Shown here: piece by piece, positions 1 through 10,782 of the stretch | Layout of the letters: every line of letters begins with the position of its first letter | How positions within the stretch are numbered: the first letter of the stretch is position 1 | Source of the DNA: Pogona vitticeps | Taxonomy: Eukaryota; Chordata; Lepidosauria; Squamata; Agamidae | DNA: 64,000 nucleotides | Assembly (NCBI RefSeq): GCF_051106095.1 | Contig: NC_135794.1 | Span: 22,260,747 to 22,324,746 of the forward strand | Direction: 5' to 3' | The notes under the pieces: model-generated | Databases searched by the model: none | Seen by the model: only the letters and a program-made list of their open reading frames with translations | What the model was told of the DNA's origin: nothing | Position numbers and translations under genes: made by a program

Positions 1-219
1 TAGCAGATATTTGAGATGCATGCTCGTTCAAGGCACTTTTGCTAATCAGACATACCATTATGTGCCTGGTGTTCCCTTCCTACCCATGTGATTTCTACAT
101 CATGTGGGAGATGCTCTGAGCAATTGTCACATCATCCTTATCTTCTGCTCCAGACAAGAGTTAACCCCTGACTTCTACTCTTAGGCAGAGGGAGTTTTAA
201 CAACTTCCATGCTATTCGG
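1..219. other. unassigned flank
   Basis: No gene, repeat family or regulatory element is recognised in this stretch before the AATC array. Confidence 0.5.

Positions 220-296
<77 letters not shown>
220..296. repeat. (AATC)n microsatellite
   Basis: About 19 near-perfect AATC units. It lies directly upstream of an RTE-type LINE fragment. A short version of the same motif (CAAT x5) occurs at about 37957-37976, just inside MFGE8 intron 1. Confidence 0.95.
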
Positions 297-298
<2 letters not shown>

Positions 299-304
299 GC
301 ACTG

Positions 305-630
305 GTTTGCAGCAAAAGTATTCTTTAGATCAAATCAAGCCTGAACTCTCCCTGGAGGCAAAATTGTTGAAACTGAGGTTATCCTACTTTGGGCGCATCC
401 TGAGAAAGCAGGATTCTCTGGAAAAGACAATAAAGCTTGGAAAAGTTGAAGGCAGCAGGAAAAGAGGAAGACTAAATACAAGATGGATGGACTCCCTAAA
501 GGAAGCCACAGGCTTGAGTTTGCAAGAGCTGAGCAGGGCAGTTGAAAACAGAGCATTTTGGAGCTCATTGGTTCCTAGAGTTGCCATAACTCAGAGGTCA
601 CTTAACATCATGTAATAACAACAACAAGGG
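305..630 (+). mobile_element. RTE-type LINE 3' end (reverse-transcriptase C-terminus)
   Basis: The + frame encodes the C-terminal tail typical of RTE/BovB-like retroposons, with motifs such as LRLSYFGRILRKQDSLEKTI and KVEGSRKRGRLNTRWMDSLKEA read directly from the sequence. The element is cut off at its 5' side, as LINEs usually are, and ends in an AAC-rich tail (aataacaacaacaa). Related fragments lie at 15315, 22035 and 50295 (minus strand) and, more distantly, in BovB at 44786. It is not a host gene. Confidence 0.8.
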
Positions 631-1514
631 GATCAAAGCAAGAATCCTCCTCCTGATGGGCTGTTGCAGGAGGAGGGAAGACAATTTGTGGAACACCACT
701 TGGTAGCCAAAAGTAGGTTCTGTGATAAAATGTTATAGCGTGAAGTGCTCCTTTTCAAGGTTCCAGCCACTGGCCATGGCTTCTTTTCCATTCTGCTGTT
801 GCTTTTTCTTCCCTCTGTTTCCCCCACGCACCTAGTTTGCAATCCAGGGTGACTGAGCACGCTGCCTTAGCACCTACTCATCCTTGGTGTCTGGAATAAT
901 GGCCCAGCTGGTCTGCTTAGTCACATCCATGCAACACAAGTTGGAACAGAGGCGAGTAGAGGAGCTTCTTTACCTTTCAGAATCTACTCTGCAACAAAGA
1001 TTTAGAACCGGCTCCTTGAACGTGCGTACCTGGTGCTCTGTCTTCTCAGTTCTACTTTATGGGACCCAGTCCTAGACAAGATAAAATAGGTTGAACCATT
1101 TGAAATGTGTTTTTTTCCCCAGGATACACAGAATTTCTTGGATCCAGAAGGTGGCCACCAAAGAAGTCCTAAAGATGATGGGGAAAAAACACTGAGAAAT
1201 CATGAAATGCACCAGCAAGCGCCTTGTTCAATGTTTAGACCAGCAGAATTCCACCCGTGGAAGCTGCCATGGTGATTGGAGGAGCGGCAGGTTGCGTGTC
1301 TAGTCATACCCACCTTCTCCAATTCCCACATCGGTTTTCATAGAGGGAACATCAGTCATGTGTGTATAGGCTCAACCGGATATTTTCAGAAAGCTAGACT
1401 GCTTTGTGGTCCAACTCACTGAGCTATCCAACCGTCCAACCCCTTTATTAAGGCATACACTTTCATAGAGTCTGAGTTTCTGTCGAGGGGCTCAATGGCA
1501 GCGGGTAGAATCCG
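631..1514. other. intergenic, nothing recognised
   Basis: No convincing exon, RNA or repeat family is seen. The short ORFs show no domain. Confidence 0.4.
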
Positions 1515-1690
1515 AGAATCATGGAGCGGGAAGGGGGCCCCCGAAGGCCATCCAGTCCAACCTCCCTGCTCAAGGCAGGAATCCAAACCAAAGCAGGTAA
1601 GACAGATGGGTGTCCAGTTTTCTCTTAAATGCCTCCAATGTTAAAGACCCTAATTTGACCACCCACCAGTCAGTGTGTTGTATTACAGCA
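1515..1690 (-). mobile_element. CR1-like LINE 3' end, antisense
   Basis: The stretch around 'gaatcatggagcgggaag ... catccagtccaacc ... ctgctcaaggcagg' resembles the reverse complement of the CR1/L2-type 3' end ('...tggactagatggcc...ccttcc...tctatgattct'). It is old and diverged. The exact family cannot be fixed by eye. Confidence 0.5.
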
Positions 1691-2540
1691 TCCATCATCC
1701 CCAGCCGTGGCTATACTGGGTTGGGGCTAAGGCACTCCTAATCCATCTGATTTATCCTGGCCTGCAGGCACACATTCCTCCTTCTTGGCCTTCCTTGCTG
1801 GCAGCTGGACTGCGAAGGGGGAGCTGGTATGTGGAAAGGAACTGGAAACCAGTGTGCGCCATGACCCCCTGGCCTCCAAGCCCTCCAGGCATTGCCGCTC
1901 TGTTGTTTTAGGATGCAGAAATGGGTGTGGGATCCAGCGATGCCCCCTGGAAGCGGGAGACATTTAAACTAGGAAGAAAACAACAGTTGATTGTAAAAAT
2001 GGGAAAGGGGGGGAGATGGAAAAAATGGTAAGGCACATTCTTGGAGTGGAAAGATGTGTCCTGGTGGAGGCTAGTCACCACAGCTGGATGGACCGTCAAT
2101 CCCGACCTGTATCCCACATCTGGAAACAGCCCCACATTGCTGCCCCTTTTGGTTGGGAGGTGGTTCCATTCCAAGATTTGGTCGGCCTGAATTCCTCCCT
2201 GAGGCTTGGGTTCCAATGGAATTCCCGAATTTTGTCTTTGAGCCACATGTTTGGCTGCCTAACCTGCTCAGGCAGGGCTCGCTGGATCCCTCCCATGGTT
2301 GGCTGGAGCTTCTGATTGACAGGAGCAAGCTGCAGAGGGCAAGCAAGGGGAGAGGGGGCAAGATGGGGCAAAAACAGGCAGACAAACCAAAATCGCTATA
2401 AAGTTGTTCAAGATGGCCTTTCAAGAGGTCCTTAAGCCCTTTGGATCACTTTGTGTCACACCATCAAATCTTTAAAACTCAGAGTTTTTCCTATTTGGGT
2501 GCATGGAGAGATGTGCATTTCAGAAAGTTCTTCTAAAACA
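1691..2540. other. intergenic, nothing recognised
   Basis: No gene or clear repeat. Several overlapping short ORFs occur on both strands, but none has a recognisable domain or splice structure. Confidence 0.4.
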
Positions 2541-2672
2541 GTGGTGCCCAACCTTGGGTCCCCAGATGTTCTTAATCTACAACTCCCAGAAATCCTGGCC
2601 AGCACAGCTAGCAATGAAGGCTTCTGGGAGTTTTAGTCCAAGAACATCTGGGGACCCCAGGTTGGGAACCAT
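2541..2672. mobile_element. foldback MITE (family A)
   Basis: The two halves are inverted copies of each other: 'cccaaccttgggtcccca' at the left is answered by 'ggaccccaggttggga' at the right, and 'actcccagaaatcctgg' by 'ggcttctgggagttttagt' in the middle. This is a palindromic non-autonomous DNA element of about 130 bp. Copies are seen at 5545-5668, 13248-13352 and 41570-41695. The inner arm contains CTACAACTCCCAGAAATCC, which resembles the ZNF143/THAP11 binding motif. Confidence 0.75.
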
Positions 2673-2860
2673 TGTTGCTGATGACAACAAATCAAGCAAA
2701 ACCTTCTTCTCTACCAAATCCCTACCAGGCATTTTTTTGTTCCTGTTTTCAGACTCAGCATGAATAAGAAAAGCGGGTGAGTCAATTTCCAGTTCTGAAA
2801 AGAAAATGAGTATCGAGGTGCTAAATGGTGCTGGCCTGAGGAGTTAAATTTGGGGTGATA

Positions 2861-3085
2861 CTAGTAATTATCACATGCCATCAAGTCAATTCTGATTTAG
2901 GGTGACCCTTTCGCAGGATTTTCCAGGTAGAGAATACTCAGAGGTGTGCTACCATTCCTTTCCTCTAGGGGCACCCTAGGACGGTGCAGCTTGCCCAAGG
3001 CTACCCAGGCTGGCTCTTCTCCCTGGAGACACAGTGCGGAATTGAACTCCCAATGCGACCTAAACCACTGAGATGTCCAGCCAGC
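2861..3085 (-). mobile_element. tRNA-derived SINE (family with 'tttccaggtagag' tail), antisense
   Basis: Read on the minus strand it has a tRNA-like head with a B-box-like GTTCAATTCC, a body (CAGCCTGGGTAGCC, GGTGTGCTACC) and a tail ending in a 'cagaattgacttgatggca' module. Copies of the same family occur at 4417, 10021, 13033, 47212 and, as a 3' fragment, 60240. Confidence 0.75.
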
Positions 3086-4416
3086 TTTGATTTGGGATAC
3101 AGGCACTCTTTTAGAGCTGGAGCTTCTAAAAGTTTCCTTTTTCTTTTCATCCTACAATTTCCAGAATTCCCCAGCCCAGCATGATGTGATGCAAAATCTA
3201 CCCGAGCCCTTCTAGGAACTGGGGTCCAAAGAATGGAAACCCCCAACCTCTGATTGGAAGGGACACTTCTTGAAGTGTCCCCACTACCATTAGGTTCTCT
3301 CTTCTTCTTCTTACTATACTCACCAAACCGTTCCTCTTGCCCTCAAATTCCAAAGTGCCGTTCAGCTGGCCATCCTGCCCTTTCTGGAACTGACGTGAGA
3401 AATAGTCGGAGGGAAACCATCCTTCTGCAAGAGTTCAAACAAAGGCCGAAGGAAGCTTCAAACGAGCATCGGAATGCAGCCCAAGCGAGGCTGGGTCCGA
3501 CCGGTGGCCAGCTGCCGTCTACCAACATCTGGAAAGCCACATGTTTCCCCCACCCTTGACTTAATTATCAGAAACATATTAGCAGCTCTCTGCTGGCAAA
3601 CCAATGTTCTGTGGGGCTGGGGGGGGGGGTTTGCTCATCCTGCAGGGAGAGTGGAGGGCTCCTTCCAACTTATAGGGGGGAATCTCATTTCTGAGATGTT
3701 CTGGGAGGTGGGTGTTCAAGCGGTAGGTGCCAACAATGGGTGGGATCCGAGTGGCAGTCATTTTTCGCTGAAAGCTCTGAAGTGACAGGAACGTAGAGGT
3801 ATCTCAAGCTATTTCAAGCGCCTAGAAGGGGGGAAAGTATCCTATACCGAAGCCATCAAACCATGGAGACATGGTGGCCATCTGTGGAAGCCAAAGTGGG
3901 GATCCCAACGGGACAGTTTCAGTTCTTAGGCATAAAGTTCCCCGCTTGTCTTCTGCAGTAAGAAGCACAAATTAACTCTGGGGTCTCAGCTTATCCTTTC
4001 TGAGGGACTGTGTTTTTCCTGATTGACAGTTCGTGCTTTGATCTTGGAGGGACAAAGCATCTGTGATAAGCCGTGGTCGGACCACGGTTCTCCCCTGCTC
4101 TCTGATGTCTTCAAGTGGTTTTATCTGTCCTGCTTGTCTGTCTCCCGGCCATCAACAGGGAAACTTTGTCTAGAGCAAATGGATATCTAGCCTTGATCTC
4201 TGGCCACTTCTAATTCAGCCCGGCTTCTATTTTGGTCACCCGGGGAGATCCTGCACTCACTTTGCACCTCCTGCTTTGCCAGATCACAGATTTCGCCGTA
4301 GTAAAGCCTGAAAACTCACCCCTTTCTTTGGGTTTTTTTTCTTGAGCTACATTTTCCTCTTGAGGGGTTCCTGAGCCGTTCAGCATTTTCTGGCTCAGAG
4401 TCTTCTTTATTATTTG
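3086..4416. other. intergenic, nothing recognised
   Basis: Holds a run of G at about 3617-3628 and otherwise unassigned sequence. No exon or repeat family could be supported. Confidence 0.4.
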
Positions 4417-4645
4417 CTGATGCCGCGGTTTCGGTATCTGGCCGTGGAGCCAACGCCTGGGGGTTCAATTCCCCATTATGTTTTTCGGGAGAAATGCCAA
4501 CCGTGTTTAGCCTTGGACAAGCTGCAGAGTCTCAGGATGTCCCCAGAAGGAGGGAATAGTAAGCCACTTCTGTCTATTGTCTAGCTAGAAAACCCAGGAA
4601 AGGTTAAGCACAAGTGGGAATCAACTTGATGGCATGCAATTATTT
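4417..4645 (+). mobile_element. tRNA-derived SINE, diverged
   Basis: The order matches the SINE at 10021: a head with 'tggccgtggagccaacgcc', the B-box-like 'gggttcaattcccc', a body with 'ttggacaagctgcaga' and the tail 'atcaacttgatggcatgca'. It carries many changes and is probably older. Confidence 0.65.
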
Positions 4646-5177
4646 ATTATCATTAATTATATCGATTTTTATTCAAGCATTTCATTGGATTTTAAAGGCA
4701 TAAACTGCCTTGAGAGGGTCAATTTAGAAGCAAGCGTACAAATACACAAATGCATATCAGATAGACAGACCGACGGACCGACTGGAAGGCAGATACCTAG
4801 ATAAATAGCTAGATCGGAAAAGCTCAAGGATCCAGACATTTTCTCGGATAAGCTTTCTAAGGGCGTAGAGACACTGTAAAATACACTATATATACAAGCC
4901 TGTTTCTAACATGCCTCATCATTTTCTAGCTCCCAAGTGGCTTAATAAAAATTGCTTGGCACGAGATAAGTACGATAGCTGCTAAAACATTTAATAGACA
5001 TTAAAACCCAATCTGGGGAACCCTGGAAACCAGGAAGGAAAAAGAGACTGACGATTTCATCGCTTTTATCGCTCTGTTGATTTTGGATTAAGGGGCTTTC
5101 TCTCCAGGCGCCAGGAAGAAAAATCATGCGCAGGGTTGGGAAAAGGGCAGCGACAGCGTGAACAAGGAGTCTGGAAA
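4646..5177. other. intergenic, nothing recognised
   Basis: AT-rich single-copy-looking sequence with a short AGAC/AGAT tract at about 4758-4810. No gene seen. Confidence 0.4.
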
Positions 5178-5255
5178 AGTTACTCCTTGAATCACAACTC
5201 CCATAATCCCCCATCAGCATGGGCCCAATTGTCATGGGAGTTGTAGTCTCCAGAA
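5178..5255. mobile_element. small foldback MITE (family B)
   Basis: 'cacaactcccataatcccc' at 5192-5210 is answered by 'gtcatgggagttgtagtctc' at 5231-5250, making a palindrome of about 60-75 bp. On the minus strand the right arm reads GAGACTACAACTCCCATGAC, a close match to the ZNF143/THAP11 (SBS) core ACTACAACTCCCA. Similar palindromes occur at 9128-9215 and 33145-33240. Confidence 0.65.
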
Positions 5256-5544
5256 CCCTGCGTTCAGGAGGAAAAAGCAGGGTTTATTTTTCAGGCCTTG
5301 ATCAGGACCCTAACGTTTCTGCTGTCCCTCTGCCACATGTGGGATGGTCTTACCCTTCAAGGTTGTCATTTTGTGATTTGAAGATCAGTGTTTTAAATAA
5401 CGCTGCTAGAAAGGCAGCCTTGACAGGTTGCAGGCTAAATCTGTTTTGCCTGTCAAAAGGGAGCTTCAGGGTTTTCATTCTTAAAAAAGCAGGGTGGAAT
5501 TGCTCACATCGTATTTCTTGTTTCATTCATTCTTCCAGCTAAGC

Positions 5545-5668
5545 GAGGGCAGGTGTCCCTGGACTCAAACTCCCAGAAGCCTTCACTACCAGCTGTACTG
5601 GCCAGGATTTCTGGGAGATGCAATCCAAGACAACATCTGGGGACACCAAGGTTGAGAAGCACTGAGCT
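5545..5668. mobile_element. foldback MITE (family A)
   Basis: The inverted halves 'aggtgtccctggactcaaactcc' and 'ccaagacaacatctggggaca' flank the inner 'ccagaagccttcactacc ... ggccaggatttctggga'. It has the same layout as the element at 2541. Confidence 0.7.
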
Positions 5669-7080
5669 AAGGAGATCACAATAGATCCACTCCATGGGGA
5701 GGAGGAGGATCAAGTAGCAGGTGATGGAAATGACCTCTGGATGAGATGCTGGAGACCACATATTGAGCTAGCTGGATAGACTGACAGTGTAAGGTTCTTG
5801 CAAAAAGGAACATTTCTATACACATTTCTCCCCCCCCAAAAAAAAAACCATTAACAACACCCAACCCTTCATTTTTATATGCATCTTCAAGAACATCATC
5901 ACAACATTTGGAAGGGAGAGTGACTCCATCTACCATGTCTATACCAAGCAAAGTGGGGAAACATGCTTGATGCACCATAATGGTCAGGATTCTCAAAAAA
6001 TGACTTCTCTCAACTCTATGCAAATATGAGTTGCTGAGAAATTAGGAATTGCAGGGGCTGCATCCATTCAGGAGAACAAGGCCTTCTCTTTGACATTTAC
6101 ATGCCGGTGGCTCAGCCAACATCCCCTGTGAAGTGGGACAGAACCCGCTGGAGATGGCCTTCGGAAAGCTAGCAAAGATCTGGGTAGACCAGAAGGAGCC
6201 CGCGTGAAGTAGCTCTGAAGTCATGTGTAGGATTGCTGCTCCTGCCAGGGCACACAATCATGGTCCATGATCATGAGTCAAAGACATGCAGAGGGTGTTG
6301 TGGGTGAGCTCTGAGCCTCATGAACAGAAATCCGTTAATTGGTTTCTTAACAAGCCTGCGGTGATTAAGATCTTCTTGGCTCCACAAGCAGGTCCCTCGG
6401 TTGCTAGGCTGGCTTGTTCCTGGAATGTTTTTGTCCACCACAAGTCATCCGGGCATGAATGGAGAGGTTGTCGGGTTGCCTGCCATGCGATGGAAGGAAG
6501 ATATTCAGCAAGAGAGGAACAGCAAAGTGGCCCATTTGCCCCAGTTGGTGAGGTGCGGTGCTGCTGCTTTGTACGAGAGCCAATATTTCTGTCTGAGCAC
6601 CTTCTCCCACCTGCCCGGCCTTCATTGAGGTAGTGGACTCTGGGCCAGGGAGGTTAACGCCCTGGAACATTTCGGTTATCAAGTTGGACGGTGTCATCTG
6701 CTCATCTTTCTCAGGCTTCTGTCTCTCCTGCCATCCTCACAATCACAGGGAAAGAAAAAGATGTTCTTAGCCACCATGTTGTGCTGGAAGCATTGTGTCC
6801 ATCTACATGCACACACATGCGTATCTCACCACAGCTCAGCATGGTCTCGGTTTGCAATACAATTCCCAGATTCCCTGATGGCTTCAAGGGCTGCAGAATT
6901 CCGGGCGGTGTCCCCTTTCTAAGATGTACCTTTCCTGAACTCTACATATCTGAAAGAGAGAAAAGTGCCAGGGTTTAGAAAAAGTTACTTATTGGCTTTG
7001 CTCTGGAAGATTCTGGGTCCTGTGATCCATAAAAATATTAACGTTCTGACCTTCCGTATCAACAGGGTGGCTTGTATTTT
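5669..7080. other. intergenic, nothing recognised
   Basis: No coding exon is supported. The longest frames (about 115 codons) have no known domain and no paired splice signals. No HAPLN3-like link or immunoglobulin domain is seen here or elsewhere in the first 15 kb. Confidence 0.4.
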
Positions 7081-7306
7081 AAGGAGCCTCGTGGCGCAGT
7101 GGTTGAACTGCAGTACTGCAGCCAAAACTCTGCTCAAATCTGGGTTCAAGCCCAGATCTCTGGCTTGAGATTCACTCAGCTTTCTGTCAATCGAGGACCC
7201 ACTTGCCAGGGGTGCAATGCATAACCTGCAACGTTAAACTGAAGACTGCCCAGAGAGTGCTTTGTGCATTATGGGACAGTATATAAGCCACACGCTTTGC
7301 TTTTTT
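7081..7306 (+). mobile_element. tRNA-derived SINE ('gagcctcgtggcgcagtgg' family)
   Basis: It has an A-box-like GTGGCGCAGTGGTTGAACTG and a B-box-like GGGTTCAAGCCC, and ends in 'gggacagtatataagccacacgctttgc'. Two further copies lie at 33998-34257 and 54281-54510. Confidence 0.8.
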
Positions 7307-7866
7307 AAATATATAGTTATGGTGGGTGTCACCACCAGCACCTGCAATGCAAAACTGACCTCTAGGCCATCGCCGTTCTCCATCAAGTTCCACTTCAAAA
7401 GTATTCCCTTGGTTTTGTTTTGCTCAGTTTGCATTTTTCGGAAAATGCTTCCCGGCTGGCCGGTTCCGATTCCCCCTCTGCCCTTCCTCCCCTGGCAACC
7501 GTCCTCAGGGCTGTTTTTTAAGGAAATACCACTGTCTCTGGCTGTTCTGCCATCACGGGGCTGATGTTTCCAGAACCGGAGAGAGAGAGAGAGAACTGAG
7601 TCACCTGCTCCATTGTTCCAGGTTAAAGGAAAAAGCTGCAGCGTGCAATGTAGGCACGCACCGGGCGGCGATGGCTCTCCGGGGATGTAAGGAATGTGCT
7701 GAAGCACACGCGGTACGCTTGCCTGTCGCCAGAAACTGAGTGGACAGAATGCACAGAGGCTTCCTTTCTGATTTTTTTTTTATGTGGCTACTCTTAATCT
7801 CACAATAGGGGAAGCAATCACAAGTGTCCCTAGATGCCTCAAGGTAAACTGGCATGAACACAACCC

Positions 7867-7869
<3 letters not shown>

Positions 7870-7911
<42 letters not shown>
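7870..7911. repeat. (CA)n microsatellite
   Basis: About 20 uninterrupted CA units, followed by a short mixed ACAG/AGAC stretch. ORFs reading through it are artefacts of the repeat. Confidence 0.95.
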
Positions 7912-8110
7912 GACAGACACAGAGACAGACAGATGGGGAAGAGCAGCACATAGGGAACACAAATCTCCCCAGTGGAGATCAGCTGGGCTTCCTGAGACTG
8001 CTCAGAGAAAGGACCCCATCTGACTTTGGTGGAATGGCTGTCCCTCAAGAGAGGGCAGGCACTGGTGGAAGAAGGACCGAGGAATGATGATGAGCCTTAA
8101 CAGGGAAGTA

Positions 8111-8454
8111 AAGGTAAAGGTTCCCCTTGACAATTTTTGTCCAGTCATGTTCGACTGTAGGGGGCGGTGCTCATCCCCGTTTCCAAGCCATAGAGCCAGC
8201 GTTTTGTCTGAAGACAATCTTCCGTGGTCACATGGCCAGTGCGACTTAGACACGGAACGCCGTTACCTTCCCACCGAGGTGGTCCCTATTTATCTACTTG
8301 CATTTGCATGCTTTCAAACAGCTAGGTTGGCGGGAGCTGGGACAAAGTGACGGGCGCTCACTCTGTCGCGTGGATTCGATCTTACGACTGCTTGGTCTTC
8401 TGACCCTGCAGCACAGGTTTCTGCGGTTTAGCCCACAGAGCCACCACATCCCCA
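8111..8454 (-). mobile_element. Sauria-type SINE, full length, antisense
   Basis: Read on the minus strand it starts with a tRNA-like promoter head (GGGATGTGGTGGCTCTGTGG; B-box region with the AAGATCGAATCC type), passes 'cccagctcccgccaacctag' and the conserved 'cggaaggtaacggcgtt' type body, and ends in 'gtcaaggggaacctttacc'. A perfect 13-bp target-site duplication, TAACAGGGAAGTA, flanks it at 8098-8110 and 8455-8467. This is the Sauria SINE known from squamates, mobilised by BovB-type LINEs. Confidence 0.93.
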
Positions 8455-8467
8455 TAACAGGGAAGTA

Positions 8468-8842
8468 GGGGAGCCTAAAAAAAGCAGAAGAAGCCGCAGC
8501 AGAAAACAGCCATGGGAGGGAAGATTAGGAAATGAAGCTAAGAGATTAGCTTAGAGGAAGTCCAGGAAGGCCAGAGGGAGGAATTTGAGAAGTTGAAGAC
8601 ACCAAGCAAGAGAACAGAGAGAAGGACATGGCTGGTACTCATTCCAGCATCCTCGTTCCACAGGATCATGCTCCCTTATTCTCCACGCTTCTTCCAAGAG
8701 AGGCTGTGTGGTGTAATGGACAGGGTCTTAGTCTAGCACTTGGTTCATATCTTTGCTTGGCCTTGGAAATTCGCTGGAGTGGCAGGGTGTCCATGGTAAA
8801 CCGCTCCGGGAATATCTCACCTATTTTCCAAAATCTATTATA
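8468..8842. other. intergenic, purine-rich, with a possible SINE fragment
   Basis: A purine-rich stretch (about 8470-8630) precedes a possible SINE remnant at about 8697-8760 ('gaggctgtgtggtgtaatgg'). No gene seen. Confidence 0.4.
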
Positions 8843-8960
8843 GTCATCTTAGAACTGCAGAGCTGGAAGGGAAACTGTGAGGTCATCAAGTCCAGCCCCT
8901 GCCAAGGAGACCCAGCAGGGAATCGGTCACCCAACCTCTGTTAGGGTCATCATAAGCTGG
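8843..8960 (-). mobile_element. tRNA-derived SINE ('cagaggttgggagttcgattcccc' family), 3' part, antisense
   Basis: 'cttagaactgcagagctggaaggga ... catcaagtccagcccctgccaaggagacccagcagggaatcg' is the reverse complement of the tail of the SINE seen whole at 39108-39247. Confidence 0.7.
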
Positions 8961-9127
8961 AATCAAATTGAAAGCACATAATAACGCCTGCACGGAACGG
9001 GTGGCAGCTGATGTGTTGTTATCGGTAGGAAGGTATGGCTCATTTCATCTTGCGAGGCAGCTTGGTCCTGGTGAGGTTTGTGGCTTAAGTGAGTGGTGTG
9101 TTCATCTAACAGGAGTGGGGGAACCTT

Positions 9128-9215
9128 ATCCATTCAGTTGTTTTGGACTTCGCCCCCCACCAGATGGCCCATGATGACGAATGATGGGAGATGTCGTCCG
9201 GAGAGCCAAAATTGC
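9128..9215. mobile_element. small foldback MITE (family B), diverged
   Basis: 'ttggacttcgccccccacc ... atgatgggagatgtcgtccgg' has the same inverted layout as 5178-5255 but carries many changes. Confidence 0.45.
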
Positions 9216-10020
9216 CCATCTCTGCCACCGTGAACTGCTCCGAATTGGTGGGAGGCGAAAACAGAATAATCACGGCAGATGTTTTTCCTTGCTTTTGGAA
9301 AAAAAACAACTTTTATTGCTAGAGGTTTGGTAAGAATGCCCTCAAAAAGGGAAGCATCCTTTTTCATCCTCCTCTCCATTCCCTCCTTGGGTGTTGTGTA
9401 TCTAGAGAGGAATTTCCTGGTTCCAGGGGTGAAGGGTGCCCCCAGCTCTTGATGTTTCCTGCACATCTGTCTTCCGGGCACCATGCAGACCTGGCGGACT
9501 GATAACGCAGAATTTTAGAAAGAAAGAAAATGTTTGTTCCTGCAATCTGACCTGGGGAGGGAAGGGGGAAGTTCCTTTCCATTTCCTGTCTCTGCATCCT
9601 GAAGACTGCTTATCGGCTTCTGTTCCACAGCAAGATTCCCTATGGCAAAACACAGAGGTGCCAGGAGAGGGGGGGGGGAGATACTTGATGTAACCCTTTC
9701 CTGTAAAAACATGTGGCCTGGAGAACATCAAAGTGTCAAGGTATGCGGGGGGGGGGGAGTCACACAAACCTCTAACCTCATCAATATGAAGCAAGCGTGT
9801 TTAGAATAATCCAATTTGGGGCATAATTTGGGACGTAGCAGTGTGGACTTCTACGGAATCTCCAGGAAAATGCACAACCCCAAGAGGAGAGACATTCAAC
9901 AGAATTGGACTCTAGCTTCTTCAAGTCTCCGGAAATATTATTTGGACTTTTTGCAGCCCTACTAGGGGGTGAAAAAAAATATACCCAGAACTGTAGACAC
10001 TACTAAGAACTACCCAATAT
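9216..10020. other. intergenic, nothing recognised
   Basis: Contains G homopolymer runs at about 9669-9678 and 9748-9757. No exon supported. Confidence 0.4.
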
Positions 10021-10240
10021 ATTCATGGCGAGTTATGTCTGTGGCTGAGGAGCCAGAGGTTGGGAATTCGATTCCCCCACTGTGCCTTATGGGAGAAGAG
10101 CCAGCCTGGGTGGCCTTGGGCCGGCTGCACAGCCCCCTAGAGGAAGGAAATGGTAACACACCTCTGAATATTCTCCACCTGGAAAACCCTAGAAAAGGTC
10201 ACCCATAAGTCAGAATTCACTTGAAGGGACACCATCGTTA
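10021..10240 (+). mobile_element. tRNA-derived SINE ('tttccaggtagag' family)
   Basis: Head 'ctgtggctgaggagccagagg', B-box-like 'gggaattcgattcccc', body 'gagaagagccagcctgggtgg', and tail 'cctggaaaaccctag ... gtcagaattcacttg'. It is one of the better-kept copies of this family in the window. Confidence 0.8.
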
Positions 10241-10367
10241 TTTGAACTAGTAACTTCACCGCTTGGTCTGTTAACCGTGATTCCGGCACCGCAGCATTGT
10301 CTGCCTCACACCACCCATCATGATATTTTTGGAAAAATATATTGTAGTCACCTTATACTTCAGAATA

Positions 10368-10782
10368 CAGCGGTGCCTCACTAGACAGTTACCCCGCATG
10401 ACAGTTTTTTCGCTAGACATTGACTTTTTGCGATTTGCAAAACAGTGATTCCTATGGGGGAATTTCGCTGGACAATGTTTGGTCCCTGCTTCGCAAACCG
10501 ATTTTCGCTAGACGACGATTTTGACAGCTCCCTCTGCGCTCGCAAAATAGGTGTTTTTGGGACCTAAGCTTCACAAGACAGCGATTTAAACAGCTGATCG
10601 GCGGTTCACAAAGCGGCTTTCCTATGGCCGATCCTCGCTAGACAATGACGATTCTTCCCCATTGGAACGCATTAAACAGGTTTTAATGCATTCCAATGGG
10701 GAAATGCTTTTTGCTAGATGATGATTTCGCTAAACTGCAATTTCAGTGGAACAGAATATCATCGTCTAGCAAGGCACCACTG
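10368..10782. mobile_element. pogo/Tigger-like MITE, copy 1
   Basis: Terminal inverted repeats CAGCGGTGCCTCACTAGAC and (reverse complement of the right end) CAGTGGTGCCTTGCTAGACG are flanked on both sides by TA, the target duplication of Tc1/mariner/pogo elements. The 415-bp body has no transposase. Copy 2 (11784) lies in the opposite orientation 1 kb away, and a different subfamily is at 13353. Confidence 0.85.

Noticed and set aside
7601-7962. Frames with VCVCVC or THTHTH repeats
   Set aside because: Translation of the (CA)n microsatellite.
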